Assembly (NCBI GenBank): GCA_034440555.1
Contig: JAWXCG010000306.1
Location: forward strand, 1-31,710
DNA from: 0-14-3-00-62-12 sp034440555
Lineage (GTDB): Bacteria > Pseudomonadota > Gammaproteobacteria > Xanthomonadales > Ahniellaceae
Reading direction: 5' to 3'
Length of the DNA: 31,710 nt
The position numbers and the translations under genes were made by a program. Below are positions 1 through 8,383 of this stretch, one piece after another; within the stretch, counting starts at the first letter, position 1, and every line of letters begins with the position of its first letter. Below the pieces are notes generated by a model. The model did no database searches. It was not told the DNA's origin and saw only the letters and a list, made by a program, of their open reading frames with translations.

Positions 1-690
1 AGGAATCTTCAAAGCCTCGCCTGCATTACGCGTGGAGCCGATCATGCTGCTGAAGGCGCGAACGATATCCGGCAGCGTGCTGAGTTGGCCGCGCGCGGCA
101 TCGACCAAACCGCTGATCACCTGCGCTGCAGTCGGTGCCGGCGCTTCACGCCGCATCCGCGCCGGGAAGCCGACGGCAAAGAATGGCGGCAGGCGCCGAC
201 TTGACTCCGCATCGTGCGACATCGAACGCACCAGCAATTTCATGCCGCTGATGCCGTCGATCAGCGAATGGTGCATTTTGATATAGAGCGCGAAGCGATG
301 ACCTTCGAGGCCCTCGATGAATTCGCACTCCCAAGGCGGGCGCGACAAATCCAATGGCTGACTGTGCAGACGGGCGATCAGCTGTCCGAGCTCGCGCTCG
401 CCGCCAGGCTGCGGCAATGCGGACAGGCGCACGTGGTGTTCCAGGTCGATGTGCTGTTCTTCTTCCCAGACCGGGCGCAGCCCTTTCAAACCCGGCTTGC
501 GCAGGCGATGGTTCCATGGCGGTGCGACGTCAGTACAGGCGCGGAAATCGGCCAGCAACTGGCGCAAAAAATCAGCCGGTGCATCGTCGGGAAGCGTGAA
601 GGGGATCAACCCACCGACATGCATCGGCGTCTCCCGCGACTCGACCATCAGCCATGAGATATCCAGGGGATTGAGTGGCTTCACGCTCAT
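1..690 (-). CDS. Wax ester synthase / diacylglycerol acyltransferase (WS/DGAT), N-terminal part, cut by window start
   Basis: The open frame runs from an ATG at 690 off the left edge of the window, giving the first 230 residues of a family whose members are usually about 450-500 residues long. The start MSVKPLNPLDISWLMVESRE and the following PMHVGG are typical of bacterial WS/DGAT proteins. The catalytic motif HHxxxDG is present as HHSLIDG at residues 140-146; in this family the second histidine activates the acceptor hydroxyl for acyl transfer from acyl-CoA. The products are wax esters or triacylglycerols stored in the cytoplasm. The gene is divergent from the sensor kinase, with 181 bp between the two starts. 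The C-terminal half is not visible, so the substrate (fatty alcohol or diacylglycerol) cannot be judged. Confidence 0.9.
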   Translation of the reverse strand, partial: MSVKPLNPLDISWLMVESRETPMHVGGLIPFTLPDDAPADFLRQLLADFRACTDVAPPWNHRLRKPGLKGLRPVWEEEQHIDLEHHVRLSALPQPGGERELGQLIARLHSQPLDLSRPPWECEFIEGLEGHRFALYIKMHHSLIDGISGMKLLVRSMSHDAESSRRLPPFFAVGFPARMRREAPAPTAAQVISGLVDAARGQLSTLPDIVRAFSSMIGSTRNAGEALKIP

Positions 691-871
691 TACGGGCTCC
701 GGCGCACGGGACAGGCCGACACTGTAACGCAGGCTGGTGGCCTGTCGGTCGAGCAACGCGCGTCGCGATCAACGCCAATGCCAGGGGGATTGACCAGTCA
801 GGCAGATGTGGCCAGGTGTGCAGCTCGCGAATCCGCTTGCATCGTTGCGGATTTGGCGCTTAGCTTGAGCC

Positions 872-3800
872 ATGAGCCCGCGCAGATTGCTCCAGGGATC
901 GCTGTTCTGCCTGACGATCGCCATGAGCCAGATGCTGCTCGCGGCGACCGGGCCTGATGCCGCCGGCAACGGCGCGGTGAACCGTGACCAGATCCGGTTC
1001 CGCACGGTGGGTATTCGTGAAGGATTGTCCAGCACGACAGCGCGCGCCGTTGCACAGGACGAGAAAGGCTTCGTCTGGTTAGGCACCCAGGAAGGTCTGA
1101 ACCGCTACGACGGGTACGCGTTTCGTGTTTTTCGCGCCGACTCGGAACGGGCCGATTCGCTGAGCGACAGTCATGTCACCGCGCTGGCAGCGGACCGCAA
1201 GGGCGGTTTATGGATTGGCACTGTGGGCGGCGGCATCAATTATATGGACCTGGCCAGTGCCAGCGTGCAACGTTTTCTGGAGGGCGGTCCGTCTGGCCTG
1301 ATTGGCACCGAGGTAAACACACTGATGATCGCGCGCAATGGCGATCTGTGGTCGGCGACTCAGGATGGAGCGGTGCAGGTATTGCGCACTGGCAGCAAGC
1401 GATTCGAGTCGCTGTTGCCCAAAGACGCGCGACTGCGTCGCGTGCGCGCATTGCTGCAAATGCCAAGGGGTGAGCTGTTGATCGGCGGCGCCGGCGGTCT
1501 GCTTTTGTATTCGCCGCAGTCGAAAACATTGAGCGAGTGGGTGGTCGATGCCGAGTTCGTTGCAAAAAAGGCAGAAATTACTGCGTTGACGTCTGCGCCC
1601 GACGGACGCGTATTCGCCGGCAGCAACATGCTCGGCCTGTTCGAGTTCAGCGCTGGCGGTCAACTGCTTGCCCATCACCGGGCCGATAGGAACCAGCCCG
1701 GTCGCATTATTGACGATCGCATCGTGTCCGTGATGATGACTCGACAGGGCGAACTCTGGGCCGGCACTTACAATGGCTTGAGCCGCTACCAGGGGCACGG
1801 ACAATTCCTCAATTTTTTGCAGGATGCCAGCGACGTTGGAAGTATCGGCGCCAACCGCATCCCGTCGATGATGGAAGACCGCGATGGCCTGCTCTGGTTC
1901 GGCACTTGGACCGCTGGCGTTTCACTGCACAAGCCGGCCACACGTGCACTGCGCATCATTCGGCATCGTGCTTCCGATCCCAACAGCATACCCACCAATC
2001 CAACGCGCGCTATGGCGCGCGATCCCGATGGTACGTTCTGGTTCGGATTGTTCGAGGGCGGAGGTCTGGTTCACTACGATCATGAGCGCGGCGTTGTCCG
2101 GCGCTATCGACATGACCCGGACGATCCTGAGTCGCTGCCCAGCGATGGCGTGCAAGCCATTCTGCGACGGGGAAATGGCGAGCTGTGGGTAGCAACTACC
2201 GCAGGCGTGGCGATGCTCAAACCATCACAGGAAGGGTTTGTCCGTTCCGGTGATGGCACCCTGCAGCTGCCGACACGGTCGGCGCGCGCTCTTTATGAAT
2301 CGCGCGATGGCACGTTGTGGATTGGCAGCGAAGACGCCGGCTTGCTGGCGCTGTGCGCGGGCTGCACATCCAGCGTCCAGTATGCATTCGATCCCGCGCA
2401 CGGCGAGCACTCGTTGCCCGGCAGCAGCGTCAATGCGATCTTTGAAGACCGTGCCGGCATGCTGTGGATCGGCATGAACGGTACGGGTCTGGTGCGGCTG
2501 GACCGGACAAAAGATCGCTTGACCGTGGTGCGCGCGCGTCGTGGTGAAAAGAACGCGTTGCAGAGTGACGTGATCACCAGTTTTCTCGAGACGACAGATG
2601 GGCAATTATGGCTGGGTACGCAAGGCGCCGGCATCAGTCGCATCGATCGCGGCGAGGCACTGACCTTCTACCACATATCCCAGCGTGACGGTCTCAGCGC
2701 CAATGCCATCGGTAGCGTGATGGAAGACGCAGATGGCATGTTATGGATCAGCTCGATCGGTGGCATCGATGAGTACGACCGCAACAGCGGGCGCGTGCGC
2801 GGCCTGACTGCCAGTGATGGTTTTGATCGCTCTGGCTACTTCATCAATTCGCGTGCGTCCGATGAGGCTGGCAATCTCTACTTTGGCGGTCTGCTCGGCG
2901 TGGTGCAATTTCATCCGCGCGATTTTCAGATCGATCTGCGGCGTCCCAATGTGGTGTTGACCGGTGTTGACGTTTATCGCGCAGAGGACCTCGAACAAAA
3001 CCACGAAGTCTCCGTCGCCTATGTCGACGTGTTGCGTCTGCAGCATACCGAGCCGGTGTGGGCGTTGAGCTTTTCAACCATGAATTACGCCAACGCCGAT
3101 ATGTCACGTTTCAGCTATCAGCTGGAAGGTCTCTATGACAGTTGGGTCAATTTGCCCAAGGGGCAGCGCATGGCAAGTTTCACCCGTGTACCGCCCGGAA
3201 ATTATGTCTTCCGGGTGCGCGCGGCCAATGCCGATGGCATGGAATTTGGTCCAGAAACCCGATTGCCGATCGAGATCCTTCCGCCGCCGTGGTGGTCGGC
3301 TGGAGCCAAGCTGTTTTATGCGCTGGTGGTGATGCTGAGCATGGCGTTGCTGGCTCAGGCCATGCGTCGACGCACGCGCGAGCGGCGGGCGGCGCGGCGC
3401 GCGATCACCGAGCGCGAAAACCGTCTCAAGCTGGCGCTCTGGGGAAGCCGCGACGAACTCTGGGACCTGGATCTGGTCAGTGGCCAGGTGCGCCGCGAGA
3501 ATCCGCTGCCAGGTTTTGCCAATGACCAGTCGGAGAACTTGCTCGGCGCCGAGTATTACGAGCGACTGGTGCACCCCGATGACCGTGCGGCCAACGATGC
3601 GATCATGCGTGCGCATCTGCGCGGCGAAACCGAGTTTTGCGAGATGGCGTACCGCGCGCGGAGCCAGCGCGGCGGATGGTTCTGGGTACTGACACGCGGC
3701 CAGGTAGTGGATCGCGGCGCGAATGGTCGCGCCCTGCGCATGATCGGTACGCATCGCGATATCACTTCGCTCAAGACTGCCGAAGAAGCCCTGCGTGCCA

Positions 3801-4663
3801 GCAACGAGGCACTCGAGTCGCGCGTCGCCGAACGCACACGTGCGCTCACCGCGGCCAACAGTGATCTGCAGCAGACGCTTGAAGTGCTGCGTTTGGCACA
3901 GGATCAGCTGATCGAGTCGGAGAAGATGGCATCGCTCGGCAATCTTGTCGCCGGCGTCGCCCACGAGATCAATACGCCGCTGGGTATCGGCATCACCGCT
4001 GCCTCGCACCTGGAGAGCATCACCCACCAGTTCGGCCACCAGATCGAAGGCAATCAGCTGACGCGCAGTGATCTGGCCAAGTACCTCGCGGGCGCCAAAG
4101 AGTCCAGCCGTCTGATTCTGAAAAACCTCGAACGTGCCGGACAACTGGTGCGCAGTTTCAAGCAGGTTGCCGTTGACCAGGGCAGCGAAGAGCGTCGCAC
4201 GATCCATCTGGGCGAATATCTCAATGAGATCGCGTTCGCGATGCAACCGGTGTTGAAGCGAACCTCACACGAACTGCGCATCGTCTGCCCGAATGACATT
4301 CTGATTGATACCTATCCGGGTGCCATTTATCAAGTAGTCGTCAACCTGATCAGCAATGCCTTGGCGCACGCTTTTCCCGGAGATCAGCATGGCCTGATTG
4401 AACTACAGGCGTACACGCGCGGCAACACCGAGGTGGTTCTGGAATATCAGGACAATGGTGTCGGCGTCGAACCGTCAATGCTCAAGCGCATCTTCGATCC
4501 GTTCTTCACCACCAGCCGCGGCAAGGGTGGCTCAGGGCTGGGTCTGCATATCGTCTACAACCGCGTCACCCAGCTCCTCGGTGGCAGCATCACCGCCGAG
4601 AATCGCAACGGACTGCATTTTGTCATTCGCTGGCCACTAAAAGCCGACACCCAAGGACAATAG
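872..4663 (+). CDS. Large hybrid-sensor-like histidine kinase: periplasmic beta-propeller, Y_Y_Y domain, PAS, HisKA/HATPase
   Basis: This 1263-residue membrane sensor kinase begins with a likely signal peptide (about residues 1-24). Many repeats of the reg_prop type follow (pattern DGxxWxGT, e.g. KGFVWLGT, KGGLWIGT, DGTLWIGS), predicted to form one or two periplasmic propellers. A Y_Y_Y domain lies at about 690-800, a transmembrane helix at about 812-832, a PAS/PAC domain at about 848-970 and a short coiled coil to about 1020. The H-box VAGVAHEINTPLG contains the phospho-accepting His1031. The ATPase part has an N-box with Asn1162, DNGVG at 1194 and GGSGLGL at 1219. There is no receiver or DNA-binding domain and no response regulator next to it, so the output partner is unknown. 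The ATG at 872 has only a weak ribosome site; it is chosen because the signal peptide follows directly. The ligand cannot be predicted. Confidence 0.93.
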   Translation: MSPRRLLQGSLFCLTIAMSQMLLAATGPDAAGNGAVNRDQIRFRTVGIREGLSSTTARAVAQDEKGFVWLGTQEGLNRYDGYAFRVFRADSERADSLSDSHVTALAADRKGGLWIGTVGGGINYMDLASASVQRFLEGGPSGLIGTEVNTLMIARNGDLWSATQDGAVQVLRTGSKRFESLLPKDARLRRVRALLQMPRGELLIGGAGGLLLYSPQSKTLSEWVVDAEFVAKKAEITALTSAPDGRVFAGSNMLGLFEFSAGGQLLAHHRADRNQPGRIIDDRIVSVMMTRQGELWAGTYNGLSRYQGHGQFLNFLQDASDVGSIGANRIPSMMEDRDGLLWFGTWTAGVSLHKPATRALRIIRHRASDPNSIPTNPTRAMARDPDGTFWFGLFEGGGLVHYDHERGVVRRYRHDPDDPESLPSDGVQAILRRGNGELWVATTAGVAMLKPSQEGFVRSGDGTLQLPTRSARALYESRDGTLWIGSEDAGLLALCAGCTSSVQYAFDPAHGEHSLPGSSVNAIFEDRAGMLWIGMNGTGLVRLDRTKDRLTVVRARRGEKNALQSDVITSFLETTDGQLWLGTQGAGISRIDRGEALTFYHISQRDGLSANAIGSVMEDADGMLWISSIGGIDEYDRNSGRVRGLTASDGFDRSGYFINSRASDEAGNLYFGGLLGVVQFHPRDFQIDLRRPNVVLTGVDVYRAEDLEQNHEVSVAYVDVLRLQHTEPVWALSFSTMNYANADMSRFSYQLEGLYDSWVNLPKGQRMASFTRVPPGNYVFRVRAANADGMEFGPETRLPIEILPPPWWSAGAKLFYALVVMLSMALLAQAMRRRTRERRAARRAITERENRLKLALWGSRDELWDLDLVSGQVRRENPLPGFANDQSENLLGAEYYERLVHPDDRAANDAIMRAHLRGETEFCEMAYRARSQRGGWFWVLTRGQVVDRGANGRALRMIGTHRDITSLKTAEEALRASNEALESRVAERTRALTAANSDLQQTLEVLRLAQDQLIESEKMASLGNLVAGVAHEINTPLGIGITAASHLESITHQFGHQIEGNQLTRSDLAKYLAGAKESSRLILKNLERAGQLVRSFKQVAVDQGSEERRTIHLGEYLNEIAFAMQPVLKRTSHELRIVCPNDILIDTYPGAIYQVVVNLISNALAHAFPGDQHGLIELQAYTRGNTEVVLEYQDNGVGVEPSMLKRIFDPFFTTSRGKGGSGLGLHIVYNRVTQLLGGSITAENRNGLHFVIRWPLKADTQGQ

Positions 4664-4714
4664 CTGCGGGCGTGAAGGTATCATCGGCTTTACCCCATCA
4701 GTGCCCCCAATCCT

Positions 4715-5043
4715 TTGTCCACGCCCATCGATCAAGCTGAAATCGCGGTGCTGCTCGCACTCTGGCGCGACGGCGACAAGCAGGCCGAACAGCGCCTGAT
4801 CACGTCCTTTATCCGGCGCTGCGCGCCATTGCCCTTCGCCTGATCAAACCAGCCGCACACCGGCTTTCGCTGCGCGCCACTGAGCTTGCGCACGAGGCGT
4901 TTTTGAGACTCGCCGATCAGCGCACCGATTGGGCAAGTCGCTCGCATTTCCTTGGTGAGGTCGCCAGCGTACTTAGCATCGGCGTCGCCACCGTGGTCAG
5001 GCATTGGAAGTTTGCGCGCGCGTGGTTGCATCGTCGGCTATAA
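4715..5043 (+). pseudogene. Decayed ECF-like RNA polymerase sigma factor (frameshift plus internal deletion)
   Basis: Two adjacent frames together spell the ends of an ECF-like sigma factor. From a TTG at 4715 the first frame gives LLALWRDGDKQAEQRLI and stops at 4845. From about 4804 the next frame continues with VLYPALRAIALRLIKPAAHR, then ATELAHEAFLRLADQ and SRSHFLGEVA, all typical of region 2 in the ECF family that resembles TIGR02999. It then jumps straight to IGVATVVRHWKFARAWLHRR and a TAA at 5043; that is the end of region 4, the DNA-contacting helix-turn-helix. About 109 codons remain, whereas I recall the family at about 185-190. So roughly 75 codons (late region 2, linker, early region 4) are missing, besides a one-base frameshift near 4800. 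It lies 51 nt after the kinase gene in the same direction. A functional protein is very unlikely. Confidence 0.82.
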
Positions 5044-5070
5044 CCCGACAAACCGATCAAACCGCAGAAC

Positions 5071-5130
5071 GTGGGAGTGCAGGCAGGCGCGACAAACCCA
5101 CCGCAAACCTCAATCGGCGCAGCAATCCTT
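5071..5130. repeat. 60-bp direct repeat, copy 1 (REP-like)
   Basis: This copy begins GTGGGAGTGC and ends AGCAATCCTT. It matches copy 2 (5180-5239) at 52 of 60 positions by eye, with no gaps. The GTGGGAG...CAGGCGCGAC core resembles widespread REP-like intergenic sequences of Xanthomonadales and Pseudomonas. Confidence 0.75.
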
Positions 5131-5179
5131 ACCACCACGGTCGGCCCGGCCGGGCCTCCCACATTCCACCGTCGACGTT

Positions 5180-5239
5180 GTGGGAGCGCATGCAGGCGCG
5201 ACCAACCCACCGCAGGCCTCAATCAGTGCAGCAATCCCT
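5180..5239. repeat. 60-bp direct repeat, copy 2 (REP-like)
   Basis: This copy begins GTGGGAGCGC and ends AGCAATCCCT, 109 bp after copy 1 in the same orientation. Eight single-base differences separate the two copies, and the 49-bp spacer between them is unrelated. Confidence 0.75.
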
Positions 5240-5406
5240 GGGGTAAGGGCCAGGTCGTGCTTATTGCCTTTCCGCTTTACGGCTTGTGGAGAGGGGGCGC
5301 CAATCAACACCTAGGGCGCAGCGGGTTCCGCCGATGGGAATACAGGGCGCGTTGGCCAGTCCACCTCGTGCGATTCGACGGCTATTGTTGGCCCTGCGAT
5401 ACCGAT

Positions 5407-5433
5407 GTCGGGTACCGCTTCGCGGGACCCGAC
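5407..5433. repeat. REP-like palindrome (27 nt)
   Basis: The arms GTCGGGT (5407-5413) and ACCCGAC (5427-5433) are perfectly complementary. Inside them CCGC-TTC-GCGG forms a second stem, separated from the outer one by a single A/G mismatch. No T-run follows on either strand, so it does not look like an intrinsic terminator. The pattern GTCGGGTACCGCTTCGCGG resembles common dispersed intergenic palindromes. Confidence 0.6.
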
Positions 5434-5466
5434 TTGCGGTGCTTTGCTCCGGAGTGCTCAACCAGC

Positions 5467-5485
5467 GTCCGCCTGCAACGCGGAC
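5467..5485. repeat. Small inverted repeat downstream of proS
   Basis: GTCCGC (5467-5472) and GCGGAC (5480-5485) pair around a 7-nt loop, 27 nt past the proS stop codon. It could influence the 3' end of the proS message. No T-tract follows on the minus strand, so a terminator call is not supported. Confidence 0.4.
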
Positions 5486-5511
5486 CCACCGGGGGCAAAA
5501 TACTGCCGGAA

Positions 5512-7209
5512 TCAGCTGAGACGTTGCAGCAATTGTTCGCGGCTCAGGGCTTCGGCTTCAGTGGCGCGGCGCTGGCGGTATTCGAAGGTGCCGGCGGCGA
5601 GGCCGCGTTCGGATACCACCACTCGATGCGGGATGCCGATGAGTTCGATGTCGGCAAACATCTGGCCGGCGCGCAGGCCGCGATCGTCGAGCGCGGCGTC
5701 GATGCCGGCAGCGTTGAGGTCGTTGTACAGGGCCTCACCCGCAGCATCGATGGCGGGATCCTTTTTCGGATTGATCACGCAGACTGCCACTTTCCACGGG
5801 GCTATCGCATCGGGCCAGATAATTCCGGCGGCGTCGAAGTTCTGTTCAATTGCCGCTGCGACGATACGCGATACGCCGATGCCATAGCAGCCCATGAACA
5901 TCACGCGCTTCTGGCCGGCTTCATCGAGCACCGTGGCCTGCATGGCTTCGGCGTACTTCTGGCCGAGCTGGAATACGTGACCGACTTCGATGCCCCGCGC
6001 GATGCGGATTTCACCCTTGCCATCGGGCGCGGCATCGCCGACCATCACTTTGCGCAGATCTTCGACGCGGGTGACGCGTGCGTCGCGGTCCCAGTTGGCT
6101 CCGGTGTAATGCGTGCCGTTCTGATTGCCACCGCAAACGAAATCGGCAAGCACCGCAGCGGCGCGATCAACGATGACGGGTATTGAAGCGGGTAAGCCGG
6201 CTGGGCCGATGAAGCCGGGCTTGCAACCGATCGCCGCTTCGATCTCGGCTTCAGTGGCGAGCTCGGATTCGTCGGGTAGTTCGCACAGTTTTTGTGCCTT
6301 GACTTCGTTGATCTCGTGATCGCCGCGCACGCAGAGCGCTACCAGTCCTTCGCGACCGCGCACAATGATCGTTTTGACGCACTGTTGCGCAGTCACCTTC
6401 AGGAAGGCGCTGACTTCGTCGATGGTCTTCTGTTTGGGCGTATCCACGCGCGTCATCGCAGCAGCCGCTGCCGGGCGGGCGTGACCAGGTGCCACAGCTT
6501 CGGCGAGTTCTACATTGGCCGCATACTCCGATTCAGTGGAAAACGCGATCGCGTCTTCGCCGGAATCGGCCAACACATGGAACTCATGCGAGGCATTGCC
6601 GCCGATCGCGCCGGTATCGGCCTGAACCGCGCGAAACTTCAACCCAAGGCGGGTGAAGATGCGTGCGTACGTGGCGTACATGTTGTCGTACTCGCTGGCT
6701 AGGCAGTCGGCCGTGAGATGGAACGAATACGCGTCTTTCATCAGAAACTCGCGAGCACGCATGGCACCGAAGCGCGGGCGGATCTCATCGCGGAATTTGG
6801 TCTGAATCTGATAAAAATTCAGTGGCAGTTGCTTGTAGCTCTTCAGCTCGTTGCGTGCGAAATCGGTGATGACTTCCTCGTGGGTCGGGCCATAACAGAA
6901 TTCTTGTTCCTTGCGGTCCTTGATCTTCAGCAGCTGTCCACCGAAACGCGCCCAGCGTTCGGTCTCGTCCCAGAGTTCGCGCGGCTGGATCGACGGCATC
7001 AGCAATTCGAGCGCGCCAGCGCGGTTCATTTCCTCGCGCACAATCGCCTCGACCTTGCGCAGCACGCGCAGTCCGAGCGGCGACCAGGTGTAGATTCCGG
7101 CGGCAAGCTTGCGCAACATTCCGGTACGCAGCATCAGCTGATGGCTGATGATCTCCGCGTCGGCGGGAACTTCCTTGATCGTGCAAAGGTGAAACCGGGA
7201 AAGGCGCAT
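5512..7209 (-). CDS. proS: Prolyl-tRNA synthetase (bacterial type, with INS editing domain)
   Basis: This cytoplasmic class II enzyme charges tRNA-Pro with proline using ATP. The product from the ATG at 7209 is 565 residues, normal for the bacterial form. The start MRLSRFHLCTIKEVPADAE and ISHQLMLRTGMLRKLAAGIY are strongly family-like. Motif 2 (KFRDEIRPRFGAMRAREF, about residues 138-155) and motif 3 (GCYGIGVSRIVAAA, about residue 440) are present, and the region between them has the length of the INS domain that removes mis-charged alanine. A longer frame begins at a TTG at 7230, but its seven extra residues are not family-like, so the ATG is preferred. It is the last gene of a minus-strand run after two DUF4124 genes, 118 bp downstream of them, so co-transcription is possible but not shown. 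Confidence 0.97.
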   Translation of the reverse strand: MRLSRFHLCTIKEVPADAEIISHQLMLRTGMLRKLAAGIYTWSPLGLRVLRKVEAIVREEMNRAGALELLMPSIQPRELWDETERWARFGGQLLKIKDRKEQEFCYGPTHEEVITDFARNELKSYKQLPLNFYQIQTKFRDEIRPRFGAMRAREFLMKDAYSFHLTADCLASEYDNMYATYARIFTRLGLKFRAVQADTGAIGGNASHEFHVLADSGEDAIAFSTESEYAANVELAEAVAPGHARPAAAAAMTRVDTPKQKTIDEVSAFLKVTAQQCVKTIIVRGREGLVALCVRGDHEINEVKAQKLCELPDESELATEAEIEAAIGCKPGFIGPAGLPASIPVIVDRAAAVLADFVCGGNQNGTHYTGANWDRDARVTRVEDLRKVMVGDAAPDGKGEIRIARGIEVGHVFQLGQKYAEAMQATVLDEAGQKRVMFMGCYGIGVSRIVAAAIEQNFDAAGIIWPDAIAPWKVAVCVINPKKDPAIDAAGEALYNDLNAAGIDAALDDRGLRAGQMFADIELIGIPHRVVVSERGLAAGTFEYRQRRATEAEALSREQLLQRLS

Positions 7210-7327
7210 GGGTGCGTCGCTGCTGGGCAATGGACCGGCGATGATAGCCGCGTGCTGCAGAGCGAGCCAGCCGAGTTGGTGGCGGCGCCAGCATTGCGCA
7301 ATCAGAATCGGTTCGATGCAGTCTTGC

Positions 7328-7660
7328 TCAATCCGAAGGCGGTGGAATCGTCTCGGCTTCGTCGGACATGGGCGCCTCAGGCACGATGGTGGGCATCGAC
7401 GTCACGTTGGGCGTGCCACGTACTTCCTGGAACTTGCGATCCGTCGGCGGTTGGTCGGTAAAGTTCCAAACTCCGTTGTCGTCCTGCCATTTATACAGCC
7501 GCGGCGGTGTAGCGGGTTCGGCAAGGCTATTGGATGCAGAACGCGCCGCACGAGTGTCCCGCGCGCTGTCCGCGGCGGGTCGCGACCACCATGCAGCCGC
7601 GGCGCCAAGTCCAATGGCGACCATGGTGCCGGCAATCAGTGCGCTGCGATTGAGTTCCAT
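7328..7660 (-). CDS. DUF4124 domain protein, membrane-anchored
   Basis: This is a 110-residue protein with one N-terminal hydrophobic segment (about residues 8-26, ALIAGTMVAIGLGAAAAWW) that is probably a membrane anchor rather than a cleaved signal. The segment LYKWQDDNGVWNFTDQPP at about residues 55-72 matches the DUF4124 signature (YKWxDxxGxxxFxDxPP), a small domain common in gammaproteobacterial envelope proteins with no assigned function. The C-terminal tail is rich in proline and acidic residues. It starts 19 bp after the stop of a second DUF4124 protein, and the pair looks like an old tandem duplication. Confidence 0.85.
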   Translation of the reverse strand: MELNRSALIAGTMVAIGLGAAAAWWSRPAADSARDTRAARSASNSLAEPATPPRLYKWQDDNGVWNFTDQPPTDRKFQEVRGTPNVTSMPTIVPEAPMSDEAETIPPPSD

Positions 7661-7679
7661 TTTGCGCAGGTGGACCGAC

Positions 7680-8117
7680 TCACTCGGTCACATCTTCTTC
7701 TGCTTCTTCTGCAACCGGCTTATCTGGCTTGCAGAATGCAATTTTCTGTTGTTCTGCCTGAGCAATTTCTTCCTGGTGCTGTTCCAGCGTCAGGTTCTCA
7801 GCCTCACCATCGCCATCCAAGTCCTTGGATACCAGCTGGTTATTATTAAGTACCTCGAGGTTGGCGCGTGCGGCTTTGCAATTGGGCGATTCCTCTGCAA
7901 CGGCTTTGGCCTTGTCAGTTTCGCCATCTTCGTCGCTATCTTCCGTACTTTGCGTTGCGACGGATCGGACCTTGAGCTTTTCCGCTGGCTGGTCCTTTGG
8001 CTTCTGGGCGCTGAAGTGCCAGACGCCTTTCTCGTCCTGCCACTTGTAGAACTGCTCGGACAGGACAGCAGGCGAAATCATCAGTAGGCCGATCAGAACA
8101 GGTAGTGCACGGCGCAT
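7680..8117 (-). CDS. DUF4124 domain protein, secreted
   Basis: This 145-residue protein has a clear signal peptide (MRRALPVLIGLLMISPAVLS) followed directly by EQFYKWQDEKGVWHFSAQKP, a DUF4124 domain. The rest is highly acidic and charged (SDEDGETDK, EEAEEDVTE) and probably disordered. The ATG at 8117 is chosen because GAGGAAC lies just upstream and the signal peptide begins there. A longer frame starting at 8168 has no such support. It is likely co-transcribed with the second DUF4124 gene 19 bp downstream. Probable location is the periplasm; the function is unknown. Confidence 0.86.
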   Translation of the reverse strand: MRRALPVLIGLLMISPAVLSEQFYKWQDEKGVWHFSAQKPKDQPAEKLKVRSVATQSTEDSDEDGETDKAKAVAEESPNCKAARANLEVLNNNQLVSKDLDGDGEAENLTLEQHQEEIAQAEQQKIAFCKPDKPVAEEAEEDVTE

Positions 8118-8383
8118 GGTGGGTTCCTCATCCGTTGGTTGCCCGATCTTAGCGCCACAGCGCGGCAAGGGAAGTGGTGCGGCGCAGGCTGTTCAGCTGG
8201 GGGGCTAGAAGTAGCGGTTGGATGCGGCCTTGCGGACGCAGCTCAGGCCGTCAAGCGTGCGATTGGGCCGAAGCTCCCGGGCCAGAGAATTCGGGTCGAA
8301 TCGGCCTCAAGAAGGGCGCGCTGGTGTGACTGGGCACAAAACCAGCTGCGCTACACTTGTCCACATTCCAGCTTGGCAGACCC

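Larger units (their letters stand above)
5044..5511. other. Gene-free interval between sigma remnant and proS, with repeats and palindromes
   Basis: No credible gene lies on either strand in these 468 bases. Long frames crossing it on the plus strand lack family features and continue as the antisense of proS. The interval holds two 60-bp direct repeats and at least two small inverted repeats, listed separately. The whole stretch looks like an accumulation of REP-like intergenic DNA. Confidence 0.6.

Noticed and set aside
214..657. Plus-strand frame of 147 codons at the left edge
   Set aside because: It is antisense to the WS/DGAT frame, which carries the HHxxxDG motif and runs off the window.
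3104..4246. Minus-strand frame of 380 codons
   Set aside because: It lies fully inside the kinase gene on the opposite strand; the kinase motifs explain the sequence.
4715..5043. Programmed frameshift producing a working sigma factor
   Set aside because: Even a shift near 4800 would leave about 75 codons missing between region 2 and the end of region 4, and no slippery heptamer was seen.
5071..5239. Possible CRISPR array
   Set aside because: There are only two copies of 60 bp, with eight mismatches and no series of regular spacers or cas genes.
5071..6186. Plus-strand frame of 371 codons over repeats and proS
   Set aside because: It starts in the repeats and continues as the antisense of proS. 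The composition is Ala/Gly/Arg-rich and no family motif is seen.
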